Shown here piece after piece: positions 23,580-31,101 of a DNA stretch of 35,760 nt. Position 1 is the first letter of the stretch, and each line of letters begins with the position of its first letter. Made by a program: the position numbers and the translations under genes. Under the pieces are notes generated by a model, which worked only from the letters and a program-made list of their open reading frames with translations, did not search any database and was not told the DNA's origin. Source of the stretch: an archaeon (GTDB taxonomy: Archaea > Thermoplasmatota > Thermoplasmata > Methanomassiliicoccales > Methanomethylophilaceae); assembly GCA_024399155.1 (NCBI GenBank), contig JAKSHX010000008.1, forward strand, positions 1 to 35,760, given 5' to 3'.

Positions 23580-24074
23580 ATGGTAACACTCAATCCTGAC
23601 TTTGTAAGTGAACTCGCCACTGCCGGCGGAGAAAACGCAAAAATGTGTTTTCAATGTGGAACATGTACTGCAAGTTGTCCTTCTGGAAAAAATACAGCAT
23701 ACAGAACAAGAAAAATCATGAGGATGGCGCAACTTGGTTTGAAGGATATGATCATTGGCAGCGATGACCTCTGGCAGTGCACGACATGCTACACATGTGA
23801 AGAGAGATGCCCCCGCGGTGTCCCAATCGTTGACGTAGTTATTGCGCTCAGGAACATTGCCGTCGCTAATGGTAAAATGTATGATGCTCACAAGAAGACT
23901 GCTAGCAACCTTATTAAATTCGGACACACAGTCCCCATTAACGATAAAATTAAGGCACAGAGGGTAGAACTTGGGCTTCCAGAAGTTCCTCCGACAGTTA
24001 TTGCAAATGAGAAAGCAAAAGCAGACCTTGATGTAATCTTTAAAGCTACTGGTTTTACAAAACTTATCGGGTGA
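23580..24074 (+). CDS. hdrC: CoB-CoM heterodisulfide reductase subunit C
   Basis: The 164-residue protein carries two [4Fe-4S] ferredoxin-type motifs: cysteines 23, 26, 29, 33 (CFQCGTCTASCPSG) and 67, 70, 73, 77 (CTTCYTCEERCPRG). This is the HdrC pattern. HdrC passes electrons from HdrA to HdrB in the soluble HdrABC complex, which reduces the heterodisulfide formed in the last step of methanogenesis and bifurcates electrons to ferredoxin with hydrogenase MvhADG. Length is normal. hdrB follows after 5 bp. hdrA is not in the window, so it must be encoded elsewhere. Together with hdrB this is the best evidence that the organism is a methanogen. Confidence 0.94.
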   Translation: MVTLNPDFVSELATAGGENAKMCFQCGTCTASCPSGKNTAYRTRKIMRMAQLGLKDMIIGSDDLWQCTTCYTCEERCPRGVPIVDVVIALRNIAVANGKMYDAHKKTASNLIKFGHTVPINDKIKAQRVELGLPEVPPTVIANEKAKADLDVIFKATGFTKLIG

Positions 24075-24079
24075 TTATA

Positions 24080-24925
24080 ATGGCTAAATATGCGTTTTTC
24101 CTTGGGTGTATCGCACCACTAAGATATCCAGGCATCGAAAAATCTACAAGAGTCGTTGCCGAGGCACTTGGAATCGAGCTCGTAGATCTTACAAATGCAA
24201 GTTGTTGCCCGGCACCTGGTGTTATCAGGGCGTTTGACAAAAAAACATGGATTGCAGCCGCTGCAAGAAATCTTGCCCTTGCGGAGAAAAATGGGCTAGA
24301 CATCTTGACCATATGTAATGGATGCTACGGGTCACTTTTTGATGCAGCTCACGAACTCTCAGAAAATAAAGATCTACTCGCAGATGTTAACGAGATTCTT
24401 TCGAAGATTGGACTCGAGTACAAAGGAACAACTAAGGTCAGACACTTCGCAGAAGTACTTTACAATGATATTGGCATCGAAGCTATTAGATCAAAGATTG
24501 TCAAACCTCTCGAGTATGAGGTAGCAGCATTTTACGGGTGCCACTTCCTTAAGCCTAGCAAAATTAAGCAATTAGATGACCCAGAGAATCCACACATTCT
24601 CGATGAATTAATTAGTGTGACAGGGGCTAAGTCCATGCCTAGAAAACAAAAGGTACTTTGTTGCGGAGCGGGAGGAGGTCTCAGGGCAGGATTTCCAAAT
24701 AATGCAATGAAGCTTACAGAGACTAACTTAGAAAACATCAAAGAATCTGGAGCAAAATACATAATCGATGTATGTCCGTTCTGTCACTTACAGTTCGACA
24801 TCGGTCAGAAAGATTTAGGATATACCTTCCCTGTCCTCCATCTTTCACAACTCTACGGTATAGCGATGGGTATGGACGTCAAAGAGCTTGGGTTATCAGC
24901 TCATCAAACACCCGTTACGCTTTGA
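24080..24925 (+). CDS. hdrB: CoB-CoM heterodisulfide reductase subunit B
   Basis: The 281-residue catalytic subunit has both complete CCG motifs (C-x31-C-C-x35-C-x2-C form). The first has C10, C42-C43, C79 and C82; the second has C154, C194-C195, C232 and C235. These bind the two unusual non-cubane [4Fe-4S] clusters that cleave the CoM-S-S-CoB disulfide. The ATG at 24080 is preceded by GGGTGA with five bases of spacing, a good Shine-Dalgarno sequence that overlaps the hdrC stop. An upstream GTG at 24071 is therefore not preferred. A GC-rich hairpin follows the TGA. Confidence 0.96.
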   Translation: MAKYAFFLGCIAPLRYPGIEKSTRVVAEALGIELVDLTNASCCPAPGVIRAFDKKTWIAAAARNLALAEKNGLDILTICNGCYGSLFDAAHELSENKDLLADVNEILSKIGLEYKGTTKVRHFAEVLYNDIGIEAIRSKIVKPLEYEVAAFYGCHFLKPSKIKQLDDPENPHILDELISVTGAKSMPRKQKVLCCGAGGGLRAGFPNNAMKLTETNLENIKESGAKYIIDVCPFCHLQFDIGQKDLGYTFPVLHLSQLYGIAMGMDVKELGLSAHQTPVTL

Positions 24926-24926
24926 A

Positions 24927-24965
24927 ATTTTTTAGGGGTATAAATCCCCCATTTTCCATTTCTTT
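24927..24965 (+). terminator. Hairpin and T-rich tail after hdrB
   Basis: GGGG-TATAAAT-CCCC (24935-24949) forms a short GC stem between two T-rich stretches, with the T-rich tail CATTTTCCATTTC behind it. The position right after hdrB fits transcription termination. Confidence 0.45.
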
Positions 24966-25407
24966 AATGTTTAATCCATACCTGTAGGGTTGAACATACA
25001 ACTCAGATACAAATTCATAAAAATATTCGCACTTATAACGTTGTACCTCTAACTCCACGCGTCCAATTTTTTATCGTGAAAAATGTAATAAAGTCAAGGC
25101 TTTGTCAGCAACCCTACCATAATAGGGGTTATTTTTACAATCTAAGTACTCAGATGTTAGTATTGCCGATACAAGTTAGTCGTAGTACATGACCGAGTCA
25201 CATCGTCCCTTCATTATACCCATCAAAAGATCTTATTACACGGTGAGATATTGCTACTCTAAACGTTTTGACACCAATTTGTATCCTAATGTAAATTCTA
25301 ATATAATTTTGTTCACTCATGCAATAGACTATATAAATGTATTATTTCAAAATGAAAAATATTGCACATTTGTTATGACCACTTATATATAATATTATTG
25401 AACAATG

Positions 25408-25417
25408 TATATATATG
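25408..25417 (+). promoter_or_regulatory. TATA box of rps3ae
   Basis: TATATATATG predicts a start near 25438 and a leader of about 20 bases containing GAGTGA five bases before the ATG. A second TATA-like run lies at 25382-25394. Confidence 0.45.
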
Positions 25418-25457
25418 ATAAGTATATCAACGAGTTATTAAAATTAGAGTGACTGTA

Positions 25458-26186
25458 ATGGTAGGAAAAAAAGCAAAAGTCTCATCTAGAAAGATTAAGG
25501 ATAAATGGAAAGTAAAGGAATGGTACAAAGTGCACGCGCCTCTCATGTTTAATGAATCGGAGATCGGCGAGACACCAGCGATCGATCCTGATACATTATA
25601 CGGAAGGGTTGTTGAAGTTACCGTTAACGAGTTGACTGGCGACTTTTCTAAACAACACATCAAGATAAAATTCCAAATTACAAATATTGATGGACATGAT
25701 GCAAAGACATCATTTATAGGCCATGAACTTACAAGTGATTACGTCAGGAGACTAACCAGGAGAAGGAAGACTAAAACAGATCATGTCGTTGATATTACCA
25801 CAAAAGATGGATTTGTTCTCAGGTTAAAGCCAATGTCTGTTGCAGAGAGAAGAATTCAAACTTCGCAAGGAGACGCAATGAGACACTGCATGGTTGAAGC
25901 ACTTACACAGATCGGAGTAGAGAACACTTTATCCGATATTGTTAAAATCATCGTTTCTGGAGATATGGCAAAAATTGTTGCAAAGGCTTGTCATGCAATA
26001 ATCCCAATCAAGCGCATCGAAATTCGTAAAAGCGAAGTGCTAAAGGTTGGAGAGGGAGAACCAGAATCAATAATGTCGGCGTTTGAACCTACTGAAGAAC
26101 CTGTTGCAGAATCTGGGGAGATGACTGAGAATGAACCCTCTACAGAAGAACATGAAGTAGAGACACACGCAGAAGCAGATCTTTAA
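25458..26186 (+). CDS. rps3ae: 30S ribosomal protein S3Ae (eS1)
   Basis: This 242-residue small-subunit protein is specific to archaea and eukaryotes. The start VGKKAKVSSRKIKDKWKVKE, the block WYKVHAPLMFNESEIGETPA and the downstream ELTGDFSKQHIKIKF are diagnostic. The last 40 or so residues form an acidic glutamate-rich tail, longer than in many archaeal S3Ae proteins. ATG at 25458 is preferred over the in-frame GTG at 25449 because GAGTGA precedes it at a good distance. It stands alone, 33 bp ahead of tRNA-Met. Confidence 0.95.
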   Translation: MVGKKAKVSSRKIKDKWKVKEWYKVHAPLMFNESEIGETPAIDPDTLYGRVVEVTVNELTGDFSKQHIKIKFQITNIDGHDAKTSFIGHELTSDYVRRLTRRRKTKTDHVVDITTKDGFVLRLKPMSVAERRIQTSQGDAMRHCMVEALTQIGVENTLSDIVKIIVSGDMAKIVAKACHAIIPIKRIEIRKSEVLKVGEGEPESIMSAFEPTEEPVAESGEMTENEPSTEEHEVETHAEADL

Positions 26187-26189
26187 ACC

Positions 26190-26197
26190 TTTTAAAC
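26190..26197 (+). promoter_or_regulatory. TATA box of tRNA-Met
   Basis: TTTTAAAC is centred 26 bp upstream of the mature 5' end at 26220, immediately after the rps3ae stop. Confidence 0.45.
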
Positions 26198-26219
26198 ATT
26201 TCACAGATACACTACATAC

Positions 26220-26326
26220 GCCGAGGTGGCTCAGCCTGGTGGAGCGTCGGACTCATAAGGTTGCAAGGTCAATAGATCTCTTCCAGAGAAATCCGAAGGT
26301 CATGGGTTCGAAACCCATCCTCGGCA
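26220..26326 (+). tRNA. Elongator tRNA-Met (CAT) with a 33-nt intron
   Basis: Exons give the acceptor GCCGAGG/CCTCGGC, the D stem GCTC/GAGC, the anticodon stem TCGGA/TCCGA with loop CTCATAA, and the T arm ATGGG-TTCGAAA-CCCAT, with discriminator A. The intron occupies about 26258-26290, between positions 37 and 38, the canonical archaeal site cut by the bulge-helix-bulge endonuclease. The ends may shift by a base or two because of repeated A. G1-C72 and the non-GGG anticodon stem make it an elongator and not the initiator. No CCA is encoded. Confidence 0.92.
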
Positions 26327-26473
26327 CTCGTCACTATCATCATAGTGCTGTCCCCGCCAATTGAAAAAGTTTGGTGCACTTTGTATTTCTGGATTTTTAT
26401 TTACCGCAAAATAAATTGGAGCCAAATACATTGTTTCATAACAAATAGTAAATAAAGTCGCCTCTTGTCTCCT

Positions 26474-27004
26474 ATGATGAAATCTGTTTTTCTTAAAAGA
26501 TCCCTTCCAGAATACAAGAAAGTTAAAAATCTTTATTTAACAACCTTTCCCAAAATTGAAAGGATTTCGTTTTGGTTTATGAGACTTCTATGTCTTAGAA
26601 AAAATACTGAGCTCCGTGTATGGTTTGATGAAGGACAAATGGTCGGTTTCACTTATTCCTCGTCGACGAATAAATATTCAATAGTTGGTTATTTTGCTGT
26701 TATTCCAGAGACTAGATCCAAAGGTTATGGCTCTCGTATTCTAAAAGAAATTAGAAATCTCTACGGTGGTATTCCTATGGTCATCGATATTGAATATATA
26801 CCCGAAGGAACACCTAGTGATGATGCGAAAGTACGTAGAAAGCAATTTTATGAGATGAATGGCTTTGCAGATACAGGATATGTCATCAGCAGTATGGGGA
26901 AGTTGTACCACGTGTTGTTTACAGATGGAGACTTCGATGTCAAAGAGGTGGCAAAGTGCATGGGCAAATGTTTCTTCATCCCTTATAAACCATACAAAGT
27001 TTAA
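26474..27004 (+). CDS. GNAT family N-acetyltransferase
   Basis: The 176-residue protein has a GNAT core, with FAVIPETRSKGYGSRILKEI containing the R-x-x-G-Y-G acetyl-CoA loop, followed by MVIDIEYIPEG and RRKQFYEMNGF. The start MMKSVFLKRSLPEYKK and the LTTFPKIERISFWFM segment resemble a group of acetyltransferases common in gut Firmicutes, so gene exchange is possible (impression only). ATGs at 26474 and 26477 are equivalent; a TATA-like GTAAATAA about 26 bp upstream suggests a leaderless mRNA. It stands alone between tRNA-Met and a gene-free stretch. The substrate is unknown. Confidence 0.8.
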   Translation: MMKSVFLKRSLPEYKKVKNLYLTTFPKIERISFWFMRLLCLRKNTELRVWFDEGQMVGFTYSSSTNKYSIVGYFAVIPETRSKGYGSRILKEIRNLYGGIPMVIDIEYIPEGTPSDDAKVRRKQFYEMNGFADTGYVISSMGKLYHVLFTDGDFDVKEVAKCMGKCFFIPYKPYKV

Positions 27005-27389
27005 TTTTTTTATATAAACGTTGCAATGTAAGTTTATAAGTACAAATGGATAGCCAATTTAAGTATGTCACTTCAGTTGCTCCAAATAATCATATTTACG
27101 TAGAAATTTCATAATAATGAGAATCTGATCACAACATCTAATATATGAAGATGATAAAAAGAACAAGTGCCAATTTTTATTTATGTTTGATATTTTATTC
27201 TGTATTGCCATGTTAAGTTTTGTTTTTAGCTGTCCGATATTCTACTTAACATCACAAATTTAACAATTACAAGACATTATGTGGTATATTTCGATTCTAT
27301 GTTGTTAGATCATACTATCATTGCAGATCAATACAGTATCTGATAACACTAAACAAGAACAACGTACATAAGACACAATTAATTATCCC
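27005..27389. other. Intergenic AT-rich region
   Basis: These 385 bp follow the GNAT gene and meet the convergent HAD gene. A tiny frame beginning MKMIKRTSANFYLCLIFYSV looks like a signal peptide but stops after 23 residues. Nothing else is supported. Confidence 0.45.
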
Positions 27390-28034
27390 TTAGGATTGCT
27401 GCCAATAATCATGTAATACTTTGTCAATATCTTTTGGTGACAATGCATATTTTATGTCGTCACAACTGTCTACGGTGATACCATATCCATAAGTAGCAGC
27501 GATGAACCCTACACCAGCATTCTTAGCAGCATCTAAGTCACTAAAACTGTCACCTATCATCACAGTATTTTTAGCGATAACGCCAGTTTTTTCCATACAT
27601 ATCTTGATCATATCACTCTTTTTGCGTTCGATTTTCCCATATGAACCCTGGATAATATCGATACAGTCTAGTATTCCAAACTTTACGAGGATGTCCGTAA
27701 CATACGGTTGATACGTCATCGTCGCTACACCTATCGCATACTTATTGTGAAGACTACGAATTAGATGTGGAATGTCTTTGAATGGGGATATCATGACACA
27801 ACTCTTTTCTTCATAGTTTTTATTGAATATTTTTATTGCCTTGTCAAGTTCTTTACCATTTACACTTAACATTCTTTTCAAATTATTTGACAAATTGCCT
27901 GTAAAACTTTTTACAAACTCATCATCAGAAATATTTTTGCCGAACGATTTTATAGTTTGTTTGTAACAATATTCTATGCAGGGCCAAGAATCACATATGG
28001 TGCCGTCCATATCAAATATTACAAGTTTTTTCAT
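27390..28034 (-). CDS. HAD-superfamily hydrolase, phosphoglycolate phosphatase-like
   Basis: The 214-residue protein has the HAD motifs in order: DMDGT at 8-12 (nucleophile D8, acid D10), the T in VATMTYQ for motif II, the lysine in KIERKKSDM for motif III, and GDSFSDLDAAKNAG for motif IV. The helical cap between motifs I and II makes it a class C1 enzyme like Gph. The physiological phosphate ester is not known. Its ATG overlaps the trm1 stop by four bases (ATGA), so it is translated from the trm1 message. That placement could suggest a repair role for damaged nucleotides, but this is speculation. Confidence 0.87.
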   Translation of the reverse strand: MKKLVIFDMDGTICDSWPCIEYCYKQTIKSFGKNISDDEFVKSFTGNLSNNLKRMLSVNGKELDKAIKIFNKNYEEKSCVMISPFKDIPHLIRSLHNKYAIGVATMTYQPYVTDILVKFGILDCIDIIQGSYGKIERKKSDMIKICMEKTGVIAKNTVMIGDSFSDLDAAKNAGVGFIAATYGYGITVDSCDDIKYALSPKDIDKVLHDYWQQS

Positions 28035-29131
28035 CCCATCTCACCTAGAACTTCTGTATAAACAGAAAGGACTTCTTTTAATGATAATACAGTTTTGAAG
28101 CCAGTGGGTGAAATATGGGTTCTTGAAGTTTCCCCATACTCATTCATACGTTCAATAAATTTGTCGAATGGAGGTGTGCTCTTTTTCAAGTATGATGATA
28201 TTTCACTGATCTCATACATCAAAGGAACATCAATCTCTTGTCTCCATGTTTCGAGATACTTATTGCATCTTTTTTCTGTAGCCATATTATTGGCATTCAT
28301 CTTTAACAGATGTTTCTTATCGAATAAAGTGCCACCCCAAAACGGCCCATATTTGTACTCCCTTCCAGGTTCAAAAGAATATGATCTTTCTAGCGTTAGA
28401 GGGTTATATGATACATATATGAGATTTGACAACGAAATATCAGCATGTTTAGCGCCATCTATTATTTTTACATAGGCCCTAAAATAATGATCAGAACTGA
28501 AAGAAAGCATTGAAGTTATTCCTTTGTTGAATTTCGCGGCTTCTCTTGCAATTGCCCCGATCAGTATTCTAAGACCAGCTTCATGACACATAGGGCCCCT
28601 TAGTGGTGTGGATTGATATCTGCGTCTACACTTTTCTATATGAGCTCCAGCCAACGGTGCTGTATCTGTTGCAGTAATCGCTAGATATCCATCTCTCTTG
28701 CAACCGATTATTGACGAATGTAGAAAAGGTATCGGTGAACCAAATGGATCTATGTCAACATAATCAAAAACTTCTTCAGCGAGCAAAGAATGCATATTTT
28801 TGTTTGATACAATACAATTATCAAGATTATTGAGTCTTATATTCTCCTTGATATACAATGTGGCATACGTGTTAATGTCATTTGCCGTAACCACCGTTTT
28901 GGGCACTTCGTTTGCAATTCTAATCGACCTAGAACCTGTGGCGGCCATTGCATCTGCAACTGTCATCTCTTTACTGAAAGCCCTCAAAAACATTACACTG
29001 ACGTCTCTGTTAAAAGCCATCTGTTCATTAAAAAATACATCATTTGTTTTTTTCCCGGGTCCATTAATAGAATGGTTGTTTGGTACTATTATTCTAGTAC
29101 TTCCTTCTATTATTTCGGTTCCTGATATCAT
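28031..29131 (-). CDS. trm1: tRNA (guanine26-N2)-dimethyltransferase
   Basis: The 366-residue S-adenosylmethionine-dependent enzyme converts G26 of tRNAs to m2,2G. The SAM-binding loop is VADAMAATGSRSIR, the acidic strand is VVTANDIN, and the catalytic motif is VDIDPFGSPIPF. The SIIGCKRDGYLAITATDTAP block and a C-terminal winged-helix-like region are typical of archaeal Trm1. Length is normal. A TATA element (AAATATAC on the plus strand, 29153-29160) about 26 bp before the ATG at 29131 indicates a leaderless mRNA. The HAD gene is coupled behind it. Confidence 0.94.
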   Translation of the reverse strand: MISGTEIIEGSTRIIVPNNHSINGPGKKTNDVFFNEQMAFNRDVSVMFLRAFSKEMTVADAMAATGSRSIRIANEVPKTVVTANDINTYATLYIKENIRLNNLDNCIVSNKNMHSLLAEEVFDYVDIDPFGSPIPFLHSSIIGCKRDGYLAITATDTAPLAGAHIEKCRRRYQSTPLRGPMCHEAGLRILIGAIAREAAKFNKGITSMLSFSSDHYFRAYVKIIDGAKHADISLSNLIYVSYNPLTLERSYSFEPGREYKYGPFWGGTLFDKKHLLKMNANNMATEKRCNKYLETWRQEIDVPLMYEISEISSYLKKSTPPFDKFIERMNEYGETSRTHISPTGFKTVLSLKEVLSVYTEVLGEMG

Positions 29132-29365
29132 TAGATACTTTCTCCACTCATCAAATATACATTTTGTACAGTAATAAACTACGGTTTATAGGTGTAACCT
29201 AAAAGTAACAATCGACACGTCACGTATGTATAATCCTGATTCTGTTAAATCATTACACAACATTTGTTGATATGTCTTTACACACTTCTGCCGGGCATTC
29301 ATATCGTGGCAGTTTGAAAAAATTATTATGTCCTCAATCACAACCTTTTAACAAAAGCAATTCTC

Positions 29366-29372
29366 AAAAAAA
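29366..29372 (-). terminator. Poly-T terminator of tRNA-Gly
   Basis: Seven consecutive T on the minus strand lie about 17 bases beyond the CCA end of tRNA-Gly. Confidence 0.5.
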
Positions 29373-29388
29373 TACGTCTTCAGATACC

Positions 29389-29464
29389 TGGTGCGGGCGC
29401 CGGGATTCGAACCCGAGTTCTAACCTTGGCAAGGTTAAGTGATAACCAGCTACACTACGCCCGC
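29389..29464 (-). tRNA. tRNA-Gly (GCC anticodon), CCA encoded
   Basis: On the minus strand the acceptor GCGGGCG pairs with CGCCCGC. The D stem is GTG/CAC. The anticodon stem TAACC/GGTTA encloses loop TTGCCAA with anticodon GCC. The T arm is TCGGG-TTCGAAT-CCCGG, the discriminator is A, and CCA is genomic. No intron is present. A TATA element (TAATATAAAA on the plus strand, around 29488-29497) lies about 26 bp upstream. Confidence 0.95.
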
Positions 29465-29596
29465 GTCCACAACGGCCAAATTTATTACATAATATAAAAA
29501 TTATCGTCTGCCTTTGGTATTATTGCTCGTAAGCACGGCGGCTTCATTTCCCAATACGTATTTAAGTGGTTCATCTATATGCGAAGGTAGATGGAC

Positions 29597-29615
29597 GTTT
29601 GAGTCAGTCTCAAAC
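29597..29615 (+). promoter_or_regulatory. Hairpin in the leader of the DEAD-box helicase gene
   Basis: GTTTGAG-TCAGT-CTCAAAC is a perfect 7-bp stem with a 5-base loop, directly followed by AGGAT and, nine bases later, the GTG start. If transcribed it would sit against the ribosome binding site. The TATA candidate CGTATTTAAG (29557-29566) would place it in the mRNA leader; CTATAT at 29575-29580 would start transcription within it. Confidence 0.45.
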
Positions 29616-29629
29616 AGGATTTGATAGTT

Positions 29630-31051
29630 GTGATCTCAAAATTTACAGATATCGGTATTAGCCTGGATATCGCAAGAGCAATGGACGACATGGGGTGGGA
29701 AAAACCCACACCCATACAGATAAAGGCAATTTCTGAAGGACTTAAAGGGATAGATCTTTTTGGGCAAGCTCAAACTGGTACCGGTAAAACTGGTGCGTAC
29801 GGCTCAATTATACTCGGAAGAACATTTTCAAGAAGAAAAGTTCCCAGTGCCATTGTGCTGGTTCCTACCCGAGAATTAGCACTTCAAGTTGCAGAGGAAT
29901 TAGAAAAACTTTCCAGATATACCGGACATAAAATCGTCCCCATTTACGGAGGTTCAGGTAAAAGAGCGGATATCGATATTCAGATAATGGAATTAAACGA
30001 AGGATCTGATGTTATTGTTGGCACTCCTGGAAGAGTTAAAGATATGATAATCCGCGGTGCACTCAATTTGACGGACATTAAAGAACTTGTCCTCGATGAG
30101 GCTGATAGAATGCTTGACATGGGATTCATTGAAGATATAAATTTTATAATGAAAACGATGCCAAGAAAAAAGCACACACTATTATTTTCTGCTACCATGC
30201 CCGAATGTGTGAAGGCATTAGCATACGGCTATATGCACAAACCCAAAGAAATTTCTGTTTCTCAAGATGAATTAGTGTTAAACCTTACTAAACAGTATTA
30301 CGCGTCTGTCGGAAGGAAGAATAAAATATGGGCTCTGTGCAAAATTCTTGATATTGATAGACCTAAGGCAATTATCTTTTGTCAGACCAAAAAAATGGTA
30401 GATATTTTAGAAGAAAAACTTATTAAATTTCATTATAAGGCCGAAGCAATACACGGTGATCTTCCACAATCTAAGAGAGAAAGTGTTATTAAAAATGTCA
30501 GAAACGGTAAGATCGACATTCTTGTTGCCACAGATGTTGCTGCACGAGGGTTAGACATTGATGATATAACATATGTTATCAACTATGATATGCCAGATGA
30601 TGTAGATGTATACATCCATAGAATTGGAAGGACTGGCCGTGCAGGAAAGGAAGGTACAGCTGTTTCATTTGTAACATCTGAGGAACAGCATTTTATCAAA
30701 GAATTTGAACTTCGTACTGGTATGAAAATTGACAAACGAGAAATTCCTGAAGATGAAGGAGTGACAGACGCCGTTAAAAAAGTTACTGACTATGATCAAA
30801 TATCAAATGTATTCGGAATGGTTAAATTTGAAATCAATTTAGGTAGGAATGATGGTTACGGAGAGGGCAGTCTCATAAACTTCATTACATGTAACGCAAA
30901 GGTACGTGATATCGCAATAGGAAAAGTACAGATAGGTATGGAATCGTCGATAGTGGAAGTGCACAAAGACTTTGGCGATAAAATGATCATGAATCTCTGC
31001 AAGCGCGAATATCATGGTAAACACGTATCCGTAAAGGCAATTCAGAACTGA
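29630..31051 (+). CDS. DEAD-box ATP-dependent RNA helicase with DbpA-like RNA-binding domain
   Basis: The 473-residue helicase has the Q motif (GWEKPTPIQ at 22-30), motif I AQTGTGKT at 47-54, PTRELALQ, TPGR, motif II DEAD at 156-159, SAT at 187-189, and ATDVAARGLDI and HRIGRTGRAG in the second RecA domain. The last 80 or so residues (FEINLGRNDGYGEG, then AIGKVQIGMESSIVEVH) match the DbpA RNA-binding domain found in DeaD/CsdA and DbpA. It probably unwinds rRNA or mRNA structures, as cold-shock helicases do. The GTG at 29630 is preferred over TTG at 29621 because AGGA lies at a suitable distance. A hairpin precedes the start. Confidence 0.93.
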   Translation: MISKFTDIGISLDIARAMDDMGWEKPTPIQIKAISEGLKGIDLFGQAQTGTGKTGAYGSIILGRTFSRRKVPSAIVLVPTRELALQVAEELEKLSRYTGHKIVPIYGGSGKRADIDIQIMELNEGSDVIVGTPGRVKDMIIRGALNLTDIKELVLDEADRMLDMGFIEDINFIMKTMPRKKHTLLFSATMPECVKALAYGYMHKPKEISVSQDELVLNLTKQYYASVGRKNKIWALCKILDIDRPKAIIFCQTKKMVDILEEKLIKFHYKAEAIHGDLPQSKRESVIKNVRNGKIDILVATDVAARGLDIDDITYVINYDMPDDVDVYIHRIGRTGRAGKEGTAVSFVTSEEQHFIKEFELRTGMKIDKREIPEDEGVTDAVKKVTDYDQISNVFGMVKFEINLGRNDGYGEGSLINFITCNAKVRDIAIGKVQIGMESSIVEVHKDFGDKMIMNLCKREYHGKHVSVKAIQN

Positions 31052-31101
31052 TCATCAAATTTGTAAACATCTACAAACGAATAGACGAAAAATGTTTTGT
31101 T

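Larger units (their letters stand above)
24926..25457. other. Intergenic region between hdrB and rps3ae
   Basis: The left end has a terminator-like hairpin (listed separately). A second hairpin-like element, AACCCTA-CCATA-ATAGGGGTT with a one-base mismatch, lies at 25110-25130 and is followed by ATTTTT. The right end carries very AT-rich promoter elements near 25382-25417. A 67-codon plus-strand frame at 25189-25392 has no protein-like character and is not called. Confidence 0.45.

Noticed and set aside
25189-25392. 67-codon plus-strand frame between hdrB and rps3ae
   Set aside because: No promoter, ribosome binding site or protein-like pattern; it ends inside the rps3ae promoter.
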